Shown here piece by piece: positions 1-7,467 of a stretch of DNA of 33,800 nt (its first letter is position 1; the number at the start of each line of letters is the position of its first letter). The DNA comes from Bacteroidales bacterium. Lineage in GTDB: Bacteria > Bacteroidota > Bacteroidia > Bacteroidales > JAADJA01. The translations under genes and the position numbers were made by a program. Location of the stretch: NCBI GenBank assembly GCA_016933115.1, contig JAFGBL010000243.1:1-33800 (forward strand), given 5' to 3'. Under the pieces are notes generated by a model that worked only from the letters and a program-made list of their open reading frames with translations, ran no database searches and was not told where the DNA came from.

Positions 1-3000
1 AATTAACCCTGTAGTTACCAACTGTCCTGCTTGAATTATCTTCCAGGATAGTAACTAATTGTCCGTATGAGTTATAAATACTTATTTTAACAACTGAAAC
101 CGATTTCAGTGAATAATCGAGTGTAAAACCATCCGTGAATGGATTTGGATAAATATTTACCTTCAATCCATCGGCAATTTCGATCAATCCGGTATATATA
201 TAATAAATCTGGTTTGAAGGATCCGACTCGCAACCAAATCCATTGGTAACAACAACATAAAAGTTTTCTGTGTAAGTGGGTTCAAAGGTTTGAGCTGTTG
301 CCCCGTTGATCATTCCATTCGAATCAAACCATTGATTACCTTCTTCGGTACTCGATACCAGTACACTTCCTTGTTGTTCGATAGTTGGGGTGTCAGGTAC
401 CGGATTAACTGTAACCATTACTTCATCTTCCACAATAGCGTCACCATCGTTAACGGTAACTGTATAAGTAGTCGTTACTTCGGGAGATGCTATTGGGTTC
501 GCAATATTCGGATTATTCAGGCCTGTAGCAGGATCCCATTGATAGGTATAATTACCTGAACCACCCATTGCAAATGCATTGAGTTGCGAACTTTCACCCT
601 CACAAATCTCACTGGGATTGGCAGATGCTACAACGCCCAGTGGAAATTCTGCCGCAAATGGTGGAAATAAAATATAATCAACCCATGCACAGTCGCTGCC
701 ATTCGAAACAGAATAATCTTTATAATATTCCCATTTGAACGTATGGTTACCGGCAGTGACGTCATAAGCTGCCTGAGCCCATGCTACTTCACCTGCCCAC
801 TCATCTTTCATTGTACCGTCAATATAAAACTTGAGGTAATCATAACCACTTTCTGAAGAAACCTTATAATAGAAGGAAATCTGATCATTTGCCGTAACAT
901 CCACATTGATCATCAATACGGAGGTTTCATCATCATCTATATTTCCAGACTTAGCCGAGTAGTTTCCCTCATAAGGATTTGACATATCCAGGGTCCAATC
1001 GGCATCCCCGTCAAATTCCCAGGCATAGGATTCAAAATCACCGGATTCGAAATCTTCGATTACCAGGCCGATACTCATTGAAAGCATGGTAGAAGCGGAA
1101 TAGGGATCGGAGGTTACGTTATATTCAACATTTACAACATCGCCAATCTGTGCGGAAGAGCTTACCGTAACATTAAATACTGCGTCAGATGTTTCACCTG
1201 ATCCAATTGTCCCAAGATCGAAAGTTGTATTGTTTATTGTAATAAGCCCGCTGGAAGTCATGATACTTGCTATGGTATTCAAAGCTTCGCAACCGCCTTC
1301 ATTAGCATTCGGAACAATGATATCAACAGTTTCGCCTGGGTCTAGCCTTCCGTTGTTGTTTCCATAACTATCGTCAACATTATAATTTTGGATTATAAGG
1401 ACCGGAGCATTTAATGTAATATTGAAAGTTGAAGTCCAGGTATCGGTACCATCGGTAATTTCCATATCGAAGTTTACCACATGCTGGTCCTCAATAATTT
1501 GATCAACGGTAAATGCAAATGCTGAGGTAACCATGACTGTCTGTCCAACAGCAATGTTTGGCCAGGTATTGGTTCCGTTGTTAAGTGTAATATAAGAATC
1601 GTCGGTGGTGATGGTTGCTTCAACGTTTGTTGCGGTTGCACTTCCCATATTTTCCAGTGAAACATCCATCAAGATATATTCGTCGAAATCAACCAGGCCG
1701 TTGTTGTTTCCATTACTATCATCAATCTCATAATCATCAAATAGTACGTAGGCTCCCTGGGGAGAAGCAACAGTTACGGTCCCGATAAAGGGTTTAATAT
1801 TCTGACCTGTAATAACAACACTTGCTTCACCGGGAACAGTAATCGGGTTAAACATGTTTACTTCGGCATATCCTGTTTCATCGGCTACAGTATATCCGCA
1901 AAGCATTCCATCCTTTGAAATTGCTACAGAAGCATATGGCTCGGTATTGACCGGGAAAGTTTCGGATGCCAAAGGCATGAGATTTTGATAATTTGCCGTA
2001 GTTTCATCGGGTTGTGAAAAATAAATCATTACCGAAGGGTCACCCATCAGGTGGTATATCTCCCAATAATACTCTTCCAGGGATGAACCGGCCTGGGTTA
2101 CAGCCAGATTTCCGGCAGACAACATTTGGCCCTGGGCAGTGTACCACTCATCAAGCGGCTCGCCATGATCGTGGAAGGTTCTGTCATAAGCACCAAGGTG
2201 ATTAGGATTATAGGTAGGATTTAAAGTAATACTTTCAAAACCTACTCCCCACCAGTAATCTTCATCCCAGTAAGTACTGTTCGAACCTCCGATATAACCT
2301 AATGCACCTTTATTTTCAGCCCTGAGTAGTGCCTCCCCAAAACAGGTGGTCTGAAACTCAACAGATGAGCAGCAGTTCCCAACCAATAAAGGATATTTGT
2401 GTGCGTTTGTAAGCTGGGAAACATGGCTGATAACGAAACTGGGATCAGCCCAACCGCTTGCACTGCAGTGTGCGGTATAATTACCGTACGATACCCCATC
2501 ACTGACATTTTGCCTGATATTGGTTGAATAATTGCCTCCACCCGGTTCAGGCTGTAAGTATGTATGTGAAGTTAATCCATGTTCAGCATTGAAATAATAT
2601 TCTGTTCCATAATTTATCTGGCCGTTCGACCATGTAATATGACCGCCATCTGCTCCGGCAACCATAACAACTTCATCCAAAAATGTAGGATCCGGGAATA
2701 AATACTGCTCGTATTCCAGGGTTTTATCAATTTGGGGTTGCAATTCATTCAAATTATTTGCTGAAAACCTTCCATAATAACACTCCGGGAAAATATCGCC
2801 AGAACCATTATAGGTAAAGTAATAAAGATCGGATACGTGGGAACCGGCAGTACCGTTAAAGGCTGGAACCTGGGCTACATCCCCGACAATCAAAACAAAA
2901 CTTTGTGGATTTATTCCGGTTGGAGGATTGTTATAAAAATTCATCAGATAATTTTTGATGGAAGTTGTTGTATTTCCAACTTCCGGGTCACTGGTATACG

Positions 3001-3841
3001 CTTCAACAACGTAGAATCCTTTCTGGGTTTTCCACTCAATAAATGGCTGAAGTGCACCTTCAAACATCGGGTCAGAAACAATGATATAGGTAGGTGGTTC
3101 GTCCAGGATCAGTTCTTTGCTACCTGAAGCTTTATAATTGAAGAGTTCTGAGTAAATTCCTTCAAAATAGGGCGAGAACTTACTTCTCTTTTCATTGACG
3201 GTTGAACTTTCGTCAGCACCGACAAAATTGATACGGACATCAACTTCATCGTAAACGATCAGTTTGTTTTGAACCGGGTTGTACTGAACCGGGGCAATTT
3301 CAACCCTGGCAATCCTGACTCCCCGCATGATCCCAAGATCGACAACCTTTACCAATTCCTGATTGTAGAAAGCATCAACCTGGTAAAGCTGCTGATTGAA
3401 AATAAACGGAAGGTCTTCAGGATTATCGATACTCTTTGAAACCGGGGGTTGTGCCGGTATCATATAATTTTCAATACCATGAGATGACAGATCGATTTCC
3501 TTGAAATTCTTTGTTATTACCTCATACTCAAATTTAGCATTCAATGGCACTTCGATCAGTTTTTTCATAACCGGAAGTTTTGGCTCTCCCTCCATTATTG
3601 AATAACCATATTCAGGAATGGTATAAAGGATAAAATCTCCTTCGTTGGTTTTGACATTGTAGAAATTCAAATCCGAAATTGTATTATCCAGCCGTAAAGC
3701 CGAATAGGTATTCTCCTTTATTTTCAATTTGTTGGAACCATTTTCATCGACTTTGATATTTCCTCCAAATGCAGAACCTGCTATAAAAATTATCAACAAA
3801 AACAGGGTTTGAAATTTCTGCGGAAAAGTAGTCTTCTTCAT
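1..3841 (-). CDS. Gingipain-like C25 cysteine peptidase with T9SS sorting domain (3' end cut by window)
   Basis: A secreted multidomain protease; about 1280 residues are visible and the last few dozen are outside the window. It starts at ATG 3841 with a signal peptide (MKKTTFPQ, hydrophobic core, cleavage near AFG-GN at residue 23). Next come a propeptide-like region to about 240 and a C25 peptidase domain at about 248-605. The likely catalytic His is H458 (YTAHCSASGW) and the nucleophile is C490 or C491 (GNCCSSVEF). Their 32-33 residue spacing matches that of gingipain R. Two modules opening with DDSxGNNNG follow at about 702 and 818, then a MAM/lectin-like region near 927-1050, a PKD/Ig-like domain near 1070-1150, and a type A T9SS C-terminal domain from about 1226 (YPNPF). 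Known for the family: T9SS substrates cross the outer membrane and become surface-attached or released. Inferred: a secreted protein-degrading enzyme; its specificity cannot be told. No neighbour shares its operon. Confidence 0.93.
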   Translation of the reverse strand, partial: MKKTTFPQKFQTLFLLIIFIAGSAFGGNIKVDENGSNKLKIKENTYSALRLDNTISDLNFYNVKTNEGDFILYTIPEYGYSIMEGEPKLPVMKKLIEVPLNAKFEYEVITKNFKEIDLSSHGIENYMIPAQPPVSKSIDNPEDLPFIFNQQLYQVDAFYNQELVKVVDLGIMRGVRIARVEIAPVQYNPVQNKLIVYDEVDVRINFVGADESSTVNEKRSKFSPYFEGIYSELFNYKASGSKELILDEPPTYIIVSDPMFEGALQPFIEWKTQKGFYVVEAYTSDPEVGNTTTSIKNYLMNFYNNPPTGINPQSFVLIVGDVAQVPAFNGTAGSHVSDLYYFTYNGSGDIFPECYYGRFSANNLNELQPQIDKTLEYEQYLFPDPTFLDEVVMVAGADGGHITWSNGQINYGTEYYFNAEHGLTSHTYLQPEPGGGNYSTNIRQNVSDGVSYGNYTAHCSASGWADPSFVISHVSQLTNAHKYPLLVGNCCSSVEFQTTCFGEALLRAENKGALGYIGGSNSTYWDEDYWWGVGFESITLNPTYNPNHLGAYDRTFHDHGEPLDEWYTAQGQMLSAGNLAVTQAGSSLEEYYWEIYHLMGDPSVMIYFSQPDETTANYQNLMPLASETFPVNTEPYASVAISKDGMLCGYTVADETGYAEVNMFNPITVPGEASVVITGQNIKPFIGTVTVASPQGAYVLFDDYEIDDSNGNNNGLVDFDEYILMDVSLENMGSATATNVEATITTDDSYITLNNGTNTWPNIAVGQTVMVTSAFAFTVDQIIEDQHVVNFDMEITDGTDTWTSTFNITLNAPVLIIQNYNVDDSYGNNNGRLDPGETVDIIVPNANEGGCEALNTIASIMTSSGLITINNTTFDLGTIGSGETSDAVFNVTVSSSAQIGDVVNVEYNVTSDPYSASTMLSMSIGLVIEDFESGDFESYAWEFDGDADWTLDMSNPYEGNYSAKSGNIDDDETSVLMINVDVTANDQISFYYKVSSESGYDYLKFYIDGTMKDEWAGEVAWAQAAYDVTAGNHTFKWEYYKDYSVSNGSDCAWVDYILFPPFAAEFPLGVVASANPSEICEGESSQLNAFAMGGSGNYTYQWDPATGLNNPNIANPIASPEVTTTYTVTVNDGDAIVEDEVMVTVNPVPDTPTIEQQGSVLVSSTEEGNQWFDSNGMINGATAQTFEPTYTENFYVVVTNGFGCESDPSNQIYYIYTGLIEIADGLKVNIYPNPFTDGFTLDYSLKSVSVVKISIYNSYGQLVTILEDNSSRTVGNYRVN

Positions 3842-3889
3842 TGTTTTTTTATTAAGTTAATAATCTAATTTTTTCAAGCAAATTGCCAG

Positions 3890-3897
3890 CAAATTTA
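3890..3897 (-). promoter_or_regulatory. -7 box TAAATTTG for the C25 peptidase gene
   Basis: TAAATTTG fits the Bacteroidota -7 consensus TAnnTTTG and lies about 48 bases upstream of the ATG at 3841 on the same strand. I do not see a clear -33 TTTG at the usual 19-21 base spacing, so this rests on the -7 box and its position alone. Confidence 0.4.
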
Positions 3898-3972
3898 GTA
3901 ATAATAAATTACATTACCTAATGCATCAGTGAAGACAAGACACAGAAAGAAAAGGTTGCCTGTTTTTACCAA

Positions 3973-5223
3973 TTAATTTGCCTTAGTAAATTCGGCTACA
4001 CGCTGGTTCAAATACTTTTTGGAAATTTGTTTTACGGGGTACCAGGCAGCTGCCAGGCCGATCGTAAAAACAATCATAAAAACCGACAGGAAATCAATGA
4101 TTTTCATCTTGACCGGATAATAGGGAACAACAAAAGCTGCAGGATCGCTGCCCAGACGGATCAGGCCATATTCTATCTGGAGGGTACATAAGATGAAACC
4201 CAACATTAATCCAACAATGGCTCCGACAACGGAGATCATCAGCCCCTCGGTTAAAAAAATTCTTTTTATCAACCGGTCGGATGCCCCGAAACTGTAAAGA
4301 ATATCTATATCTTTTCGTTTGTCGAGGATCAGCATGGATAGTGAACCAACAACATTGAAAGTAGCTATGATCAAAATAAATGAAAGGATCACGAAAATTG
4401 CCCACTTTTCCGACCGCATGATCTTATATAACAAAGCCTGCTGCTGAAACCGGTTTTTCACATCGAACTTCTTGCCGGTCAATTCTTCCACTTTTTTCTG
4501 AACTGAAGCTGCATCGGCATCTTTGGTCAATCTGAGTTCAATGCCGGTAACTTCATTTTCGTATTCAAGCAACCGACGGGCAAAATCGATCGAAACAATA
4601 ACATATTTGGAATCGATCTCTTGCTGGACGGAATAAACTGAGGAAATAATAAAAGAGCCTGAATTAAATGATTGGTCCAACGTAGTAAATGAATTCGTTG
4701 TTCTCCTGGGAACATAGGCAATAATTGGATTTTCGAAATCATCCAATCTGATACCAAGGTTATAGGCAATCAAATAACCCATTATCCCATAATCAATGTT
4801 ATTTTGAGTGACATAAAACCCGCCATCAATCAGCATGGTATCAAGCGGATTTTTATTAAAAAATCCATCACTCACTCCCTTTAGGGTCACAATATATTGT
4901 TCATTTTTATTTTTAAGTAATGCACTTTCTTCAACCACTTCGGTATAACTGATCACTCCATCCAATTGCCTGATTCTATCGCCAGGGATTTCGTCAGCCT
5001 CAAAGGTTTTACCAACCCTGGCAGTAATTAAAATGTCAGGATTAAAGGTGTTGAAAAGCGATTTCACCAAATCTTCAAAACCGTTAAAAACGCTCAACAC
5101 CACGATCAGTGCCAGGGTTCCGACTGTGACCCCTACCACCGATACGGCCGAAATGATATTAATGATATTGTGTGATTTCTTCGAAACCAGGTACCGTTTG
5201 GCAATATAAAGCGGGAAGTTCAT
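3973..5223 (-). CDS. LolC/LolE-type ABC transporter permease (FtsX family)
   Basis: A 416-residue inner-membrane permease. It has the LolC/E and MacB layout: an N-terminal cytoplasmic stretch (FPLYIAKRYLVSKK), a first membrane helix at about 20-45, a large periplasmic domain to about 270, and three more helices near 274-298, 326-346 and 376-395 (FtsX domain). Family members work with a LolD-type ATPase to extract lipoproteins from the inner membrane for transfer to the outer membrane; no ATPase gene is in this window. The ATG overlaps the stop of the upstream methyltransferase by one base (TAATG), so the two are translationally coupled. It is the last gene of the rbfA operon. The family is firm; lipoprotein release as its function is inferred. 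Confidence 0.88.
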   Translation of the reverse strand: MNFPLYIAKRYLVSKKSHNIINIISAVSVVGVTVGTLALIVVLSVFNGFEDLVKSLFNTFNPDILITARVGKTFEADEIPGDRIRQLDGVISYTEVVEESALLKNKNEQYIVTLKGVSDGFFNKNPLDTMLIDGGFYVTQNNIDYGIMGYLIAYNLGIRLDDFENPIIAYVPRRTTNSFTTLDQSFNSGSFIISSVYSVQQEIDSKYVIVSIDFARRLLEYENEVTGIELRLTKDADAASVQKKVEELTGKKFDVKNRFQQQALLYKIMRSEKWAIFVILSFILIIATFNVVGSLSMLILDKRKDIDILYSFGASDRLIKRIFLTEGLMISVVGAIVGLMLGFILCTLQIEYGLIRLGSDPAAFVVPYYPVKMKIIDFLSVFMIVFTIGLAAAWYPVKQISKKYLNQRVAEFTKAN

Positions 5224-6029
5224 TATTTCCAGGCTTTAACGATCAATCCCGTTCCTGTTTTATGCTTTCCTTCAACATCCATCAGGTTTAAGGACAGGAC
5301 TAAAGGAAAAGTAACCAGATAATAGAATGGCAACAAAATAAAGAACAAACGAGAAAAATTCAGCATTTGAATGGGATATTTCATGGAAAGCCTCCAGGAA
5401 ATTTTACCGGGGGGGCCGTAACTGAATTTGACCTCTGTCCTGGAAAATCCTGCGGTAGTGAGTTTTTGCCGGATTTCATCGATATTATATCCGTCTCTTA
5501 CATGTTCATCAATAAACGATGCATCAGAATGATCGTGAACATCAGAACCTCCCTGGTCGGAGGGTGTCGAAATGATCAGCATGGCACCCGGTTTCATCGA
5601 TTTACAAAGGTTTTCAAAAACCAGAACATCCTCGAGTATATGTTCCATTACATCTACTGACAATACCAGATCATATGTGTTGTGTTCAATAAATTTTGTA
5701 AGGTCTGCAACCCGGAAATTGGCATTCCTCCGGTTTATTTGTTTAAAAAACCTGTTGCAGTCTGCAATTTGCTCCTCCTTTACGTCAAGGCCGGTTATTC
5801 TCCATTTTTCATTGATGGAGGAAAGGAAATAGGAATATTGCCCAAAACCGGAACCTGCATCAAGAATATTAATGTCATCCCCTTTAATAGCAGCCCATTT
5901 TCTAATTTCCTTTTTTACATGCCAGGCACGCAACAACAAGACATCCAGCATTTTGTAAAAAAGTATTCGCAAAAAAGGTCTTTTATTAAAAACCTTGCCA
6001 AGGGATCGTTTGATGGGATCGTATTGCAT
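5223..6029 (-). CDS. Class I SAM-dependent methyltransferase with C-terminal membrane segment
   Basis: A 268-residue methyltransferase of the Methyltransf_11/UbiG type. SAM-binding motif I is at residues 55-66 (ILDAGSGFGQYS), followed by a motif II acidic region and DLVLSVDVMEHI, typical of the fold. The C-terminal third carries a strongly hydrophobic stretch (FFILLPFYYLVTF) that suggests membrane association, so the substrate may be a lipid, quinone or envelope component; nothing in the sequence identifies it. It starts at ATG 6029, 14 bases after the rbfA stop, and overlaps the permease start by one base. An unusual run of seven C on this strand encodes the glycine-proline stretch near 5410. 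Enzyme class is confident, substrate unknown. Confidence 0.85.
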   Translation of the reverse strand: MQYDPIKRSLGKVFNKRPFLRILFYKMLDVLLLRAWHVKKEIRKWAAIKGDDINILDAGSGFGQYSYFLSSINEKWRITGLDVKEEQIADCNRFFKQINRRNANFRVADLTKFIEHNTYDLVLSVDVMEHILEDVLVFENLCKSMKPGAMLIISTPSDQGGSDVHDHSDASFIDEHVRDGYNIDEIRQKLTTAGFSRTEVKFSYGPPGKISWRLSMKYPIQMLNFSRLFFILLPFYYLVTFPLVLSLNLMDVEGKHKTGTGLIVKAWK

Positions 6030-6043
6030 GTTGAACGGGTTTG

Positions 6044-6385
6044 TTAATCGTTATCCAGCAACTTTTCGATATTTTCTATATAATCCAGCGAATCGTCAAT
6101 AAAAAAATGCAACTCAGGTATAACCCTGACTTGTTTGCCAATTTTTTGCCCAAGCTTGTACCTGATTTCCCTTGAATGCAATTTAATATTTTCAAACATT
6201 TTTATTTTATCGCTAGTGGCAAAGATGCTCAAATAAACCTTTGCAATTGCAAGGTCCTTGGTAACGTTCACCTTGGTAACGGTAACCATTGAGCCCGGGG
6301 TATAAATACTCGCTTCACGCTGAAATATGTCACCGAGGTCCTTTTGCAATAATCTTGATACCTTATGCAGACGAGTTGAATCCAT
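6044..6385 (-). CDS. rbfA: Ribosome-binding factor A
   Basis: A small KH-like protein that binds the 30S subunit and helps mature the 5' end of 16S rRNA, needed for cold adaptation in well-studied bacteria. I chose ATG 6385, giving 113 residues starting MDSTRLHKVSRLLQKDLG. This matches the usual N-terminus (short acidic start, then R..K.. RLIQKEL) and the usual length. An in-frame extension reaches ATG 6445 and adds 20 residues (MQEMFSSITANM...) that do not look like the family. The end shows the typical PELHFFIDDSLDYIENIEKLL. It is the first gene of a minus-strand operon with a methyltransferase and a LolC/E-like permease, and is divergent from the LOG gene. Confidence 0.92.
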   Translation of the reverse strand: MDSTRLHKVSRLLQKDLGDIFQREASIYTPGSMVTVTKVNVTKDLAIAKVYLSIFATSDKIKMFENIKLHSREIRYKLGQKIGKQVRVIPELHFFIDDSLDYIENIEKLLDND

Positions 6386-6389
6386 GTTG

Positions 6390-6397
6390 CAAAAATA
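6390..6397 (-). promoter_or_regulatory. -7 box TATTTTTG directly upstream of rbfA ATG
   Basis: TATTTTTG followed by C is a strong -7 box, and only four bases separate it from the ATG at 6385. If used, transcription would begin at or within a base or two of the start codon, giving a leaderless or nearly leaderless rbfA mRNA. No -33 TTTG is visible at the right spacing, so the box could also be chance coding sequence of a longer protein. Confidence 0.4.
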
Positions 6398-6517
6398 GGA
6401 GAAACTATTCATATTGGCTGTGATTGATGAAAACATTTCCTGCAATCATCCTGGAATTTTAAAATCAAAACACTGTTCAAAATGGAATATCATCCCAAAA
6501 CATTGATCAGGTTTTCG

Positions 6518-6525
6518 TATTTTTG
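6518..6525 (+). promoter_or_regulatory. -7 box TATTTTTG for the LOG-to-dCMP deaminase operon
   Basis: TATTTTTG followed by C lies 24 bases upstream of ATG 6550, facing the plus-strand operon. A TTG at 6523 that could extend the LOG reading frame falls inside this box, which argues against that start. The -33 element is not clear. Confidence 0.55.
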
Positions 6526-6549
6526 CGATCCTATCAAATAATCATCCTG

Positions 6550-7146
6550 ATGAAAAGTATTTGTGTTTTTTGTGGTTCAAGCTCAGGTAAAAATCCTCTT
6601 TACGGAAAAGCGGCCAGGGAATTGGGAAAATTACTGGCAGAAAAATACATTACGCTCGTTTATGGGGGCAGTAATGTTGGTTTGATGGGAGTTTTGGCCG
6701 ACAGCAATATTCAAAGCGGAGGAATCAATATCGGTATCATGCCCAAAAGCATTGCCGAACTGGAAATTGCACACACCAATCTTACCGAATTAATACTTGT
6801 TGACAACATGTTTGACCGTAAGCAAAAAATGGCCGAGTTGTCTGATGGATTTATTGCACTGCCCGGCGGATTTGGCACATTGGATGAGTTGACCGAGGTT
6901 TTAACCTACAGCCAGTTAAGGATTTACGACAAACCCATCGGGGTATTGAATACTGATGGATACTTCGATCATTTTCTGAAATTCCTGGATCATACTGTTG
7001 AAGAAGGATTCGTGCGGATGGAACACAGGCAGAATATTATTGTTTCAGCAGAGCCGGAAAATTTGATAAAAAAAATGCATTACTATCAGCCTGTTCATAT
7101 AGGTAAATGGATTGAAGATATTAAGGAAGAGAAACGTATCAATTGA
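6550..7146 (+). CDS. LOG family nucleoside 5'-monophosphate phosphoribohydrolase
   Basis: A 198-residue Rossmann-like protein of the TIGR00730/LOG family. It begins MKSICVFCGSSSG, the family's standard N-terminus, has LVYGGSNVGLMG at 36-47 and the signature PGGFGTLDE at 105-113, where the Glu is catalytic in relatives. Characterised members hydrolyse cytokinin riboside monophosphates or purine and pyrimidine 5'-monophosphates to base plus ribose 5-phosphate, in the cytoplasm. I use ATG 6550 rather than an upstream TTG because the latter sits in the promoter. It is the first gene of a five-gene operon that ends in a nucleotide kinase and a dCMP deaminase, which fits a nucleotide salvage or clean-up role (inference). 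Confidence 0.9.
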   Translation: MKSICVFCGSSSGKNPLYGKAARELGKLLAEKYITLVYGGSNVGLMGVLADSNIQSGGINIGIMPKSIAELEIAHTNLTELILVDNMFDRKQKMAELSDGFIALPGGFGTLDELTEVLTYSQLRIYDKPIGVLNTDGYFDHFLKFLDHTVEEGFVRMEHRQNIIVSAEPENLIKKMHYYQPVHIGKWIEDIKEEKRIN

Positions 7147-7166
7147 ATTGAAAAAACAGACAGACC

Positions 7167-7460
7167 ATGACCGTCACCATCGTCCACATATATGTTAAAA
7201 CCGAACACCGGGATGAGTTCATTCTAGCAACTGTAGAAAATCATAACAACTCGGTTCGGGAGCCGGGAAACCTAAGGTTCGATGTATTGCAAAATGAAAA
7301 GGAACCGGATCATTTTATCCTCTATGAAGCTTACCGTTCGGAAGAAGATGCTGCGAAACACAAGGAAACAGAACACTACCTGAAATGGAAAGAAACAGTT
7401 GCCGGTTGGATGGCAAAACCCAGGGAAGGCATTAAACACAGAGTAATCAGCCTGCAATAG
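7167..7460 (+). CDS. ABM-domain putative quinol/antibiotic biosynthesis monooxygenase
   Basis: A 97-residue ferredoxin-like ABM domain protein, close to the usual full length for single-domain members. It shows the family pattern: a first strand (VTIVHIYVKTEHRDEFI), EPGNLRFDVLQNEKEPDHFILYEAYRSEEDAAKHKETEHYLKW, then a final strand. Relatives include YgiN (quinol monooxygenase) and LsrG (autoinducer-2 phosphate isomerase); both act without a metal or flavin, and many family members have no known substrate. It lies 20 bases after the LOG gene and 7 before the alcohol dehydrogenase, so it is probably cotranscribed with both. A link to a small aldehyde or quinone substrate shared with the dehydrogenase is only a guess. 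Confidence 0.8.
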   Translation: MTVTIVHIYVKTEHRDEFILATVENHNNSVREPGNLRFDVLQNEKEPDHFILYEAYRSEEDAAKHKETEHYLKWKETVAGWMAKPREGIKHRVISLQ

Positions 7461-7467
7461 CCGAAGT

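Noticed and set aside
290-559. Plus-strand open frames in 1-3840
   Set aside because: They are antisense to one continuous C25 peptidase frame with clear motifs and T9SS tail.
6523-6549. N-terminal extension of the LOG protein from TTG 6523
   Set aside because: The TTG lies inside a TATTTTTG promoter box and the family starts at MKSICVFCGSS (ATG 6550).
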